The notes under the pieces: generated by a model | Database searches by the model: none | Told to the model about the DNA's origin: nothing | The model's input: only the letters and a program-made list of their open reading frames with translations | Assembly (NCBI RefSeq): GCF_902498745.1 | Contig: NZ_LR701479.1 | Location: forward strand, 3,055,060-3,119,059 | Direction: 5' to 3' | Length of the DNA stretch: 64,000 bases | Source of the DNA: Erythrobacter sp. EC-HK427 | Lineage (GTDB): Bacteria; Pseudomonadota; Alphaproteobacteria; Sphingomonadales; Sphingomonadaceae | Program-made: the position numbers and the translations under genes | In this document: in pieces, positions 55,052 to 62,881 of the stretch | How positions within the stretch are numbered: position 1 is the stretch's first letter | Layout: every line of letters starts with the position of its first letter

Positions 55052-55129
55052 TTCACTCTCCCATGTTTTGTCAAAGCGTAAAAGGCTGGACCAAAAGGTC
55101 AACCTAAAAACTACACCAATTATCAGATT

Positions 55130-55143
55130 TATGTCTTACCAAT
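55130..55143 (-). promoter_or_regulatory. GntR-type operator before TonB receptor 1
   Basis: On the minus strand ATTGGTAAGACATA. A weaker ATTGGTGTAG copy follows about 17 bases nearer the gene. Confidence 0.65.
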
Positions 55144-55158
55144 GTGAGGCAAAAGAAA

Positions 55159-55183
55159 CCCCGGGCCGCTATGCAGCCCGGGG
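55159..55183 (-). terminator. Rho-independent terminator after TonB receptor 2
   Basis: Perfect eight-base arms CCCCGGGC and GCCCGGGG (55159-55166 / 55176-55183) with a nine-base loop. On the minus strand the hairpin is followed by TTTCTTTT. It lies 25 bases past the receptor 2 stop. Confidence 0.85.
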
Positions 55184-55207
55184 TCAAGGGAGGAGGAGCT
55201 TCGTGCA

Positions 55208-58200
55208 TCAGAAGCTTAGTGATGCACCAAAGGTCACACGCCGGTCAGGCAGGCCTTCGAAGCAAAGCAAAGCACCGTCGTTCACACAGAACTGGCGGAT
55301 GTTCGACCGCGTGAGGTTCACGCCTTCAACGCCAATGTTGAGGAACGGGGTCACATCATAATTGATGCTGGCGTTCAGCTGTCCGCGCGCTTCCGACACC
55401 ACCGGGAAACCGAAGGTCGAGTTGAGCGACGCACCGCCAGCCGTATCCAGCGTGCGGAATGCATCGCGCCAAGTGTAGCGGGCGCGCGCCGAGATGCCGT
55501 ATTTCTCGTAGAACAGCGTGACGTTGTAAGCGTGCGGCGAGAAGTCGAGCAGACCCTGCACCGCCGACACTGGCACGAAATTCGCATCGTTGTAAATGCC
55601 GTTGATCGCGTTGAACACGTCCGTCCCGCGCTGGGCTGAAAGGTTCTCCGCCTCGCCGCCGCCGAACTCCTGATAGGTGTAGTTGGCGATCACGCCGAAG
55701 CCCGAAGCGAAGCCCAACGATTCTTCGAAGGACGACAGGTCGTACTGGAAAGCGACTTCGATACCGGTCTGCGTGGTCGTTGCGCTGTCATTGATCGTCG
55801 TCTGGATATCGACACAGATGCCGGTGCCCGGAATGTTCGACGAGACGTTACGGTTGGCCACCGGATTGAAGATACCGCCGCCTTCGCACGGCGGCGTGAT
55901 GTCGCCGAAGCCGTTGCCATCACGCGGTGCTTCTTCCAGCTGCGCCACGAACAGATTGGTGCGCTCTTTGTGGAACACGCCAACGCTGAACAGCGCGGAC
56001 GGAGCGAAGTACCAATCCACCGACGCATCGAAGCTCTGCACGGTTTCCGGCTGCAGATTGGGATTTCCGATCGGGATCGCCGCCTGCGCACTGGTGCCGA
56101 ACACCACCGAAGTGGACAGCTGGTTGAAGTCAGGGCGGTTGATATCCTCTGTGTAACTCGCACGCAGGACGATATCTTCGGTCACTTCAGCGGTCAGGTT
56201 AAGGCGCGGCAACCATTCGTCGTAATTGCCGGTGCTGGTGACCTGCGTGACTGTCGTGCCGCTGACCGCATTACCCGTCGATGCGACACTGGTGCCGATA
56301 TAACGCAGACCCAGATTGCCCCGCACCGGACCGAATTCGAAATTAGCCTGCGTGTAGAAGGCCACCGTTTCCTCTTCGATGTCGAAGAAGCCGGTATTGC
56401 TAGCCGTGGGTTCGGCAATCGAGCGCATTCCCGGAACGCCGGCCAAGGCCTGGTTGAGGATGGCAATCGTGCCCGCCTGATCGTTGAACGAACGGTTCGG
56501 ATCGATCAGCAGGAAGTCGCGGAACGCCAACGCGCGCCCGTCTGCCGCATCGAAATTGCGCGGCCCGGGAACAAGTAGCTCCGAGAAAGCCGTGCCGCGC
56601 GGGCTGTCGCTGATCCGCGTCAGGTTGAGGTTGGAGGAGAATTCCTGGAACGCGCTCCGCCGTGTATTGTAACGCAAGCCCGCGTCGAAGCTCGTCAGGA
56701 AGCCCGTCAGATCGAAAGTGTCATAGCTGAAATCGAGACGGAGCGAATCCTCTGTATTTTCCCGCTGGTCATTGCCGACATTCACCGCCTGCAGAACCAC
56801 GTTGGCTGGATCAAGCAATTGCGCCACCGAAGGCGCGAACGGGGAGCTTTCCGCGATTCCAAAGGTCAATGAACCACCGCTCAGATCGTATGCAAACGGC
56901 ACCGCGTTATCGTTCAGCGTACCCACCAGAGGAGTGTTGGGGTTGATGAAGTTCAGCGTGGTGCTGAGTTCGGGATTGACGGTATCCGAGCGTGAGGTCG
57001 CCGCTTCGACAAACACCGTTACCAGTCCGATTTCCCATTCGCCGCCCAGCCGGAACAGCTGGCTATCGGTGATTCGCGCACCCGTATCGCTGGAGAAGCG
57101 CAGGTTGGGATCATCCGGATCAACCGACAAAACCGGTTCGATCACGCCCGTCACGGCAGCCTGGATGCTACCGAGCTGCACCCCGTCAAGCGAGCCGAAA
57201 TCCACTGTCTCGAAACCGGTCGGCACATTGACATTCAGCACCGCGCTGACGCCCGACCCCTGCACGCGCGAGCTGTCCTGACGGCGCTCCTGCTCGTTCA
57301 CGAAAGCATCGAAGAAGATGCGCAGATTGTCCGATGGCGCCCATTCGACGGTGCCGGCAAAGTTGATCGTTTCAAACTCGAAATTCTCGAGTTCCTGGTT
57401 GAGGAACTGGATACCGAGGAAGTCGAAACTTTGCGCGGCAGGACGGCGAGTGGCCTGATTTTCGAGACTGCCATTGCGGATCACCTGCGCATTGACGTTT
57501 TCGACAAGACCGCCATCACGGTCAACACGCGGGCGGAAAGAAGTCGCTTCCTGCTCGGTGTAGCTGCCCGAAAGCACGATACCGATTTCGCCGATGCCGG
57601 TGTCCCAATTGTCGCCGAAACTGGCGGCAAAGCGCGGCGTCACGCTTTCGGAAAGCTCCGAATATTCGCCCTGCACGCGGACAGTGGCTACGCGGTCAAC
57701 CAGATCGAGAGGGCGGATCGTGCGCAGATTGATCGTGCCGCCAACCGAACCTTCGATGGTCCTCGCCTCGGGCGCTTTGATGACTTCAACCGAAGCGATA
57801 ATCGCGGCGTTGACGTCTTCGAAGTTGATGCCGCCGCGCCCAGCACCAGCACCTACGGTGGACACACCGTTGATTTCGGTACGGTTGTCGTTGGTGCCGC
57901 GGATCTGCACGCCGGTGCCGACACCGGCGGTGCGGGTAATCTGGATGCCGGGAATGTTTTCCAGCACTTCGGCGAGATTCTGGTCGGGCAGCTTGCCGAT
58001 GTCTTCGGCCTGAATCACTTCGACGAGGCTGTCGGCATTGCGCTCTTCATTGAGCGCGCTTTGTAGCGAGGAGCGGATGCCAGTCACAACGATGCGATTA
58101 TCGGGCGCCTCTTCCGCACCCGGATCGGCAACCTCCTGCGCCATGGCCGGCGCGGCCAGAGCCGCCACTGCACCACTTGCGAGCAAAGTCGCCAAAACCC

Positions 58201-58249
58201 GCGATTTCCATCCGGACGGTACCGAACAATCCCAATTGCCCTTCGTCAT
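55208..58249 (-). CDS. TonB-dependent receptor 2 of the alginate/uronate locus (Xanthomonas/Caulobacter type)
   Basis: A 1013-residue receptor with a signal peptide (to AMAQE, about residue 38). Its plug carries RIVVTGIRSSLQSALNEERN, DIGKLPDQNLAEVLENIPG, VQIRGTNDNRTEING and SVEVIKAPEARTIEGSVGG. The barrel ends in VTFGASLSF. It belongs to the same carbohydrate class as receptor 1 but is clearly a different sequence, so a different oligomer may be its cargo. AAAGGGAGAG precedes the ATG. Upstream lie both a GntR-type site (58339-58352) and a LacI-type site (58421-58434), which suggests dual control. Confidence 0.9.
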   Translation of the reverse strand: MTKGNWDCSVPSGWKSRVLATLLASGAVAALAAPAMAQEVADPGAEEAPDNRIVVTGIRSSLQSALNEERNADSLVEVIQAEDIGKLPDQNLAEVLENIPGIQITRTAGVGTGVQIRGTNDNRTEINGVSTVGAGAGRGGINFEDVNAAIIASVEVIKAPEARTIEGSVGGTINLRTIRPLDLVDRVATVRVQGEYSELSESVTPRFAASFGDNWDTGIGEIGIVLSGSYTEQEATSFRPRVDRDGGLVENVNAQVIRNGSLENQATRRPAAQSFDFLGIQFLNQELENFEFETINFAGTVEWAPSDNLRIFFDAFVNEQERRQDSSRVQGSGVSAVLNVNVPTGFETVDFGSLDGVQLGSIQAAVTGVIEPVLSVDPDDPNLRFSSDTGARITDSQLFRLGGEWEIGLVTVFVEAATSRSDTVNPELSTTLNFINPNTPLVGTLNDNAVPFAYDLSGGSLTFGIAESSPFAPSVAQLLDPANVVLQAVNVGNDQRENTEDSLRLDFSYDTFDLTGFLTSFDAGLRYNTRRSAFQEFSSNLNLTRISDSPRGTAFSELLVPGPRNFDAADGRALAFRDFLLIDPNRSFNDQAGTIAILNQALAGVPGMRSIAEPTASNTGFFDIEEETVAFYTQANFEFGPVRGNLGLRYIGTSVASTGNAVSGTTVTQVTSTGNYDEWLPRLNLTAEVTEDIVLRASYTEDINRPDFNQLSTSVVFGTSAQAAIPIGNPNLQPETVQSFDASVDWYFAPSALFSVGVFHKERTNLFVAQLEEAPRDGNGFGDITPPCEGGGIFNPVANRNVSSNIPGTGICVDIQTTINDSATTTQTGIEVAFQYDLSSFEESLGFASGFGVIANYTYQEFGGGEAENLSAQRGTDVFNAINGIYNDANFVPVSAVQGLLDFSPHAYNVTLFYEKYGISARARYTWRDAFRTLDTAGGASLNSTFGFPVVSEARGQLNASINYDVTPFLNIGVEGVNLTRSNIRQFCVNDGALLCFEGLPDRRVTFGASLSF

Positions 58250-58338
58250 AATCTCTCCCTTTCACCTTACTGGCTTTGCGCCTCTTTGAGCGTTCTACGC
58301 CCTTTTGTAAACCTTCGATGCACTCCAATTACCGATTA

Positions 58339-58352
58339 TCTGTCCTACCAAT
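58339..58352 (-). promoter_or_regulatory. GntR-type operator before TonB receptor 2
   Basis: On the minus strand ATTGGTAGGACAGA, about 90-103 bases before the receptor 2 ATG, fitting the consensus ATTGGTANGAYAKA. Confidence 0.65.
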
Positions 58353-58420
58353 TTACAGAAGGTGGCGATCTCGCGTCGCAAAACCCGCCTTGCCCCGCAC
58401 GTTTCGGATCAATCTTGCTC

Positions 58421-58434
58421 TGATACCGGTGTCA
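58421..58434. promoter_or_regulatory. LacI-type operator before TonB receptor 2
   Basis: TGATACCGGTGTCA, a palindrome but for one pair, with a CG centre typical of LacI-family sites. A related site occurs at 60016-60029. Confidence 0.55.
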
Positions 58435-58525
58435 TTTTCGGACACGCAAATTGCCCGACCAGCTTCAAACCCAGAACGGGACGTGAAGCAGGCACCGCCC
58501 CAGGCCGACCATGCGCCAAGCTCTG

Positions 58526-59293
58526 TCATCGGGCCAGCCACCCTCCGTCTACGGCAAGGATATGGCCCTGAACATAGTCCGCCGCGCTGCTTGCGAGGAA
58601 CACTGCGGCGCCGCCGATATCCGCCGGATCGCCCCAGCGCCCTTCGGGTATCCGTTCGAGGATCTGGCGGTTACGCGTCGCGTCTGCCTGCAAAGCCGCC
58701 GTGTTGTTGGTGGCGATATAGCCCGGCGCAATGGCATTCACATTGATTCCCTTGGCCGCCCATTCATTGGCCATCAGCTTTGTGAGGCCACCCACACCGC
58801 TTTTGCTGGCTGTGTAGCTCGGCACGCGGATGCCGCCCTGGAAAGTCAGCATACTGGCGATATTGATAATCTTCCCGCGCGCGCCATCCCGCGATGACCA
58901 ACCGGTCATGTGGCGAGCCACCGCTTGGCTGAGGAAGAACAGAACCTTGAGGTTCACGTCCATCACCGCGTCCCAGTCAGCCTCGGTAAACTGCAGCGCA
59001 TCCTCGCGTCGGATAATCCCCGCATTGTTGACGAGAATATCGATGCGGCCGAGCGTCCCGACGCATTCCGCCACCACGCGCGCGCAGGGTTCGATCGAGG
59101 ACAGGTCAGCATTGATGACCTGCGCCCGCACCCCTTCAGCTTCGACCAGTTCGCGCGTTTCGGCCGGATCGCGCCGCGCCACCAGCGCAACATCGGCTCC
59201 GGCCTTGGCAAGCGTGACAGCGATGCCTTGGCCGATGCCGGTATTCGCGCCGGTCACCAGAGCCACCTTGCCGGTCAGATCGAATGCGCTCAC
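58526..59293 (-). CDS. kduD: KduD/DhuD-like 2-dehydro-3-deoxy-D-gluconate 5-dehydrogenase
   Basis: A 255-residue SDR that would reduce the 2,5-diketo sugar acid (DKII) to KDG. The cofactor loop is TGANTGIGQG, followed by VNNAGIIRREDALQF, Ser in NIASMLTFQGG and Tyr-x3-Lys in SYTASKSGV. The FQGGIRVPSYTASK and IAPGYIATNNTAAL segments are typical of KduD. I chose the GTG at 59293, with GGGAGAAGG upstream; the frame opens further up, but that part lies inside the isomerase gene. It follows the RpiB-family isomerase gene by 19 bases. That pairing mirrors streptococcal DhuI-DhuD, which process unsaturated uronates. Confidence 0.87.
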   Translation of the reverse strand: MSAFDLTGKVALVTGANTGIGQGIAVTLAKAGADVALVARRDPAETRELVEAEGVRAQVINADLSSIEPCARVVAECVGTLGRIDILVNNAGIIRREDALQFTEADWDAVMDVNLKVLFFLSQAVARHMTGWSSRDGARGKIINIASMLTFQGGIRVPSYTASKSGVGGLTKLMANEWAAKGINVNAIAPGYIATNNTAALQADATRNRQILERIPEGRWGDPADIGGAAVFLASSAADYVQGHILAVDGGWLAR

Positions 59294-59312
59294 CCAGGCC
59301 TTCTCCCGAACT

Positions 59313-59945
59313 TCAGAGGCCGCGAAGATAGGCGCTAATCGCCTCGTCTTGCGAATTGGCGTAAAACAGATCCGCAAACCGCTCGCCAGCAATCGCGCTG
59401 CGGAGCAGTTCCTGATCGACCGTTTGCAACACGGTCAGCATATCGTGGCACGTCTTGGACTTGAGCTCCGCCAAGACGCCCCTGTTCTTCGCCATGATGG
59501 CCGCGCGTTCTTTGGGATAGCCGACACCGCTCTCGCCTTCGAACAGCTTGCGATAGCAATCCTGCAGGTTCAGTTCTGCTGCCCAACCGAAGCCCTTGGC
59601 ATAGGGCATGGCAACCGCATTGCCGTCATTGATCTGGGCAAAAAGGAAGGCGTCGGTCGGATCAATCACCAGACCGCAGAACACGCCCGGCATAGCATTG
59701 CTCGCCAGCATCGAACCCGTCCCCGTGCCGCATCCGGTGATCACGAAATCCGCCGCACCGCTATTCAACAAGATGCCCGTCAGCAAACCAACCATGGGGT
59801 AGGTCAGCTGCGCATCGTCCTCTGCCGCATACATTCCATAATTGTGCACTTCGTGGCCCAGCGGCTCCACCGCCGCAGTCAGCGCACCGTGGATGACGCA
59901 GTTTTTGGCCGCCTGGCTGTTTTCATTGATGAGTGCGATTTTCAT
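59313..59945 (-). CDS. RpiB/LacAB-family isomerase, probable DhuI-like ketouronate isomerase
   Basis: A 210-residue protein of the RpiB/LacA/LacB fold. It starts MKIALINENSQAAKN and has the phosphate/carboxylate loop and catalytic Cys in ITGCGTGTGSMLASN near residue 65. Plain RpiB is about 150 residues; the extra C-terminal 60 residues and the KduD partner match streptococcal DhuI, which isomerises 4-deoxy-L-threo-5-hexosulose uronate and replaces KduI. That function is by analogy. The ATG at 59945 starts the conserved strand; an upstream start at 59981 is possible. A LacI-type site (60016-60029) lies about 71-84 bases upstream. Confidence 0.82.
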   Translation of the reverse strand: MKIALINENSQAAKNCVIHGALTAAVEPLGHEVHNYGMYAAEDDAQLTYPMVGLLTGILLNSGAADFVITGCGTGTGSMLASNAMPGVFCGLVIDPTDAFLFAQINDGNAVAMPYAKGFGWAAELNLQDCYRKLFEGESGVGYPKERAAIMAKNRGVLAELKSKTCHDMLTVLQTVDQELLRSAIAGERFADLFYANSQDEAISAYLRGL

Positions 59946-60015
59946 TCGTTCCACGTCCCGTTGCAGCCGCTCCGCGGCCATGCGCGCGAAAAGCAGGTTC
60001 TTATTTGTCCACTTT

Positions 60016-60029
60016 GGTAACCGGTGTCA
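60016..60029. promoter_or_regulatory. LacI-type operator before the RpiB-kduD operon
   Basis: GGTAACCGGTGTCA, sharing ACCGGTGTCA and a following ATTTT with the site at 58421-58434. It lies between the lacI stop and the isomerase start. Confidence 0.55.
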
Positions 60030-60066
60030 TTTTTGATTGCAAGAACTTCCTTCCCGCTTGTGCACA

Positions 60067-61083
60067 TCAGGCTGGCGGAGTGACGGATTCGCGCTTTACG
60101 AGTGTGGAAGGGAGGAGCCATGGATGCTCCGCGGCGGCCTCTGGCGGGCCGATCAGCTTAAGCGCCGCGACCCGCGCCATTTCGACAATGGGCCACCGCA
60201 CCGTGGTGAGCGACGGCCAGACATGGCTCGACAAAGGCGTATCGTCGAACCCGACAACCGAAATATCCTGCGGTATGCGCAGCCCGTTCCGGCGGCAGGT
60301 AATCATCGCGCCAATGGCCATTTCGTCATTGCAGGCGAAGATCGCGGTGGGCGGATCGGCCAGTGCAATTAGATCGCGCGCGGCCTCTACCCCGGATTCA
60401 AAAGTGTAGGCGCCCGGACGAAACAGCTCGGGCAACAGCGGGATGCCCGCCGCCACCAGCGCTTCCTCGAACCCGCCACGCCGCTCTTGCGGAGAGGTAA
60501 AACCGACCGGCCCGTCGATCAACCCGATCCGCCGGTGCCCGCTGGCGATGAGATATTCGGTCGCCTGCCGCACCGCCTCGCGGTCGTTCGAGCTGACGAT
60601 ATGCGCCGCGTCATCATTCTTGATCGAGCTCATCCGGACATAACGGGTGCCCGTCTCGCGGCACAGCGCGACCAGATTCTCGTCGCTCGACAGCGGCGGC
60701 AGCAGCACCACGCCATGCGGGCGTTGGCGTTCGAGGAATGCGCGCACATCGTCTTCGAAACTGGCCGAGTTGCGGTCAAACGGCTGCACCATCAGAGCAA
60801 ATTCGCTGCCCGCAATCGCCTCCATCACCCCTTGTTGCACGTTTACGAGGAACTGCGCGTTGGGGTTGTCATGGATCGCGGCGATAATGAAATTGCGGCG
60901 CAAGGCGAGCGCGCGGGCTTGGAGATTGGGCACGAAGCCCATCTCCCTGATCACCGCTTCAACTTTCTCCCGCGTCTTTTCAGAGAGCAAGGGGGACTTG
61001 TTAATGACTCGGCTGACCGTCTTTTTGGAGACCTTCGCGGCGGCGGCCACGTCGTTGATCGTCGGTTTGCCCTCGCCCTTCAT
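60067..61083 (-). CDS. LacI-family regulator of the uronate genes
   Basis: A 338-residue regulator. An N-terminal LacI HTH and hinge (about 5-60: TINDVAAAAKVSKKTVSRVI) precede a sugar-binding-like effector domain (about 62-330; IVSSNDREAVRQATEYLI, FACNDEMAIGAMI). In proteobacteria, LacI regulators of the KdgR type often control pectin and uronate genes; the neighbours here (TRAP transporter, isomerase, KduD) support such a role. Candidate operators with an ACCGGTGTCA core lie before the isomerase operon and TonB receptor 2. It follows the TRAP genes on the same strand by 44 bases. Confidence 0.9.
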   Translation of the reverse strand: MKGEGKPTINDVAAAAKVSKKTVSRVINKSPLLSEKTREKVEAVIREMGFVPNLQARALALRRNFIIAAIHDNPNAQFLVNVQQGVMEAIAGSEFALMVQPFDRNSASFEDDVRAFLERQRPHGVVLLPPLSSDENLVALCRETGTRYVRMSSIKNDDAAHIVSSNDREAVRQATEYLIASGHRRIGLIDGPVGFTSPQERRGGFEEALVAAGIPLLPELFRPGAYTFESGVEAARDLIALADPPTAIFACNDEMAIGAMITCRRNGLRIPQDISVVGFDDTPLSSHVWPSLTTVRWPIVEMARVAALKLIGPPEAAAEHPWLLPSTLVKRESVTPPA

Positions 61084-61127
61084 CGGGCTCTCTTAAGTCC
61101 AAGTTTGTGCAAGGCCAAGAGGCGGTG

Positions 61128-62405
61128 TCAAAATGCGCCCGGCAACCAGAGCGACAACTGCGGGACATAAGTGACAAGGATGAGCGCCGCGATCAGCGTT
61201 AGATAGAACGGCCAGATCGTGCGCACCATCTGGCTAATCGGCATTTTGCTCACCGCCGAGCCAACAAACAGCACCGCGCCTACCGGCGGCGTCACCAGCC
61301 CGATCCCCAGATTGAGCATCACGATAATGCCGAAATGCACCGGATCGACCCCGCTCGCCATGGCGACAGGAAGGAAGATCGGCGTTGTGATGACGATCAG
61401 CGGCGCCATATCCATGAAGGTGCCGAGCATCAGCAGCATGATGTTGATGACGAGCAAGGTCATCAGCGGATTGTCGCTGATGGTGGTGATAAGACTCCCC
61501 AGCCCGGCGGGCACTTCCAGCAGTGCCAGCGCAAAGCCGAACGCGGTAGCCGCCGCAACGATGAACAGCACCATGGCGGCGGTGCGCACCGATTGCTGCG
61601 CCGCTTCCCACGTCCCGCGCAGGCCGAGACTGCGATAGACCAGCGATCCGACCAGGATGGTGTAAACCACCGCGATGGCAGAGCTTTCCGTGGGGGTAAA
61701 TATGCCCGACAAGATGCCGCCCATAATGATGATCGCAGTCATCAGACCCGGAATCGCATAGAAGGCAGCGCGCAGGAAGGCTCTCCAGCCCGGGAAATGA
61801 CCTCTGGGCAGATTGCGCCGCCGCGCCACCAGCCACGCCGTACCCATCAGCATGAACCCGGTCAGCAGACCCGGGATGACGCCTGCCAGAAACAGATCTC
61901 CGATGGACACGCCAATCCCCGATGCCGCGGCATAGATAATCATATTGTGGGAGGGCGGGATCAGCAGCCCAACAATCGCTGCCGTTACCGTCACGTTGGT
62001 TGAATAGTCGCGGTCATATCCCTTCTCGTCCATCAGCGGGATCATGCTCGATCCGATGGCCGATGCGCTGGCAATGGCGGAGCCGGAAACCGCGCCGAAC
62101 ATCATGCTCGCGCCGACATTGACCAGGCCGAGACCGCCCTGCACGCGGCCAAAGGCGGCATCGGCCACGCGCACCAGCCGCTCGGCAATACCGGCGCGAT
62201 ACATCAGGTCACCGGCAAAGATGAAGAAGGGTATCGCCATCAGCGTGAAAACGCTGATCCCTGCCGCCATGCGCTGCACTGCCACGATCAGCGGGATATC
62301 GGCCACCCAGAAGGTCGCCAGCGCTGCACCGAAAAGGGCAAAGGCCACCGGCACACCCACCGCCAGCAGCAGGAACAACACGCCGAACAGGACGAGGATT
62401 TCCAT
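61128..62405 (-). CDS. TRAP transporter large permease (DctM type)
   Basis: A 425-residue inner-membrane subunit with about 12 spans that forms the ion-driven channel of a TRAP transporter. Family features are the MEILVLFGVLFLLLAVGVPVA start, FGAVSGSAIASASAIGSSMIP near residue 100, and LIPPSHNMIIYAAASG and LVTPPVGAVLFVG repeats. The ATG at 62405 overlaps the small-permease stop by 1 base, so translation is coupled; the longer open frame lies inside that gene. In this locus the cargo is probably an unsaturated mono- or diuronate, by context. Confidence 0.92.
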   Translation of the reverse strand: MEILVLFGVLFLLLAVGVPVAFALFGAALATFWVADIPLIVAVQRMAAGISVFTLMAIPFFIFAGDLMYRAGIAERLVRVADAAFGRVQGGLGLVNVGASMMFGAVSGSAIASASAIGSSMIPLMDEKGYDRDYSTNVTVTAAIVGLLIPPSHNMIIYAAASGIGVSIGDLFLAGVIPGLLTGFMLMGTAWLVARRRNLPRGHFPGWRAFLRAAFYAIPGLMTAIIIMGGILSGIFTPTESSAIAVVYTILVGSLVYRSLGLRGTWEAAQQSVRTAAMVLFIVAAATAFGFALALLEVPAGLGSLITTISDNPLMTLLVINIMLLMLGTFMDMAPLIVITTPIFLPVAMASGVDPVHFGIIVMLNLGIGLVTPPVGAVLFVGSAVSKMPISQMVRTIWPFYLTLIAALILVTYVPQLSLWLPGAF

Positions 62406-62881
62406 CAGCCCTGCTCCTTCTCGGTCAGTCGGACATAGATACGGCCAAGCGAGAACAGCGAAATCAGCAGACCGGCAAAGGGGATAATGATATACGCCCA
62501 GCCCCGGCTGATCCCCAACGAGGGGATCACGTGCACCCGTACCTCCCACGCCAGCATGGCGCCATAAACCAGAAAAATTCCGCCAAAGACGCAAATCAGC
62601 GCGTGGATGCCAATCCGTAGGCGTCGACGCGCCTTGGCAGAAAGCTGCTGTTCAAGCAGTTCGATACGGATATGGAACCGCTCCCACACGCCTGCTGCGG
62701 CGGCGAGGAACACATACCAGATCATCAGCACGAGCGAGAGTTGCTCAGACCAAGAAGGGCTGCTTTCGAGCACGTATCGCCCGAACACCTGCCAGCCGAT
62801 AATGGCCGTCATGATCAACAGGCCGAGTGCGCCAAGTTTCACCAACACATCGGCCGCACTGTCTGCAATGTTGCGCTTCAC
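62405..62881 (-). CDS. TRAP transporter small permease (DctQ type)
   Basis: A 158-residue membrane protein with four spans (about 16-35, 46-66, 88-112, 128-147) and the DctQ motif GRYVLESSPSWSEQLSLVLMIW between the first two, of which the core SPSWSEQLS is diagnostic. It pairs with the large permease and helps dock the binding protein. Its start overlaps the binding-protein gene stop by 4 bases. Confidence 0.92.
   Translation of the reverse strand: MKRNIADSAADVLVKLGALGLLIMTAIIGWQVFGRYVLESSPSWSEQLSLVLMIWYVFLAAAAGVWERFHIRIELLEQQLSAKARRRLRIGIHALICVFGGIFLVYGAMLAWEVRVHVIPSLGISRGWAYIIIPFAGLLISLFSLGRIYVRLTEKEQG

Larger units (their letters stand above)
58250..58525. other. regulatory intergenic region before TonB receptor 2
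   Basis: 276 bases without a gene. It holds a GntR-type operator and a LacI-type operator (listed separately) and the presumed receptor 2 promoter. No other structure stands out. Confidence 0.6.
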
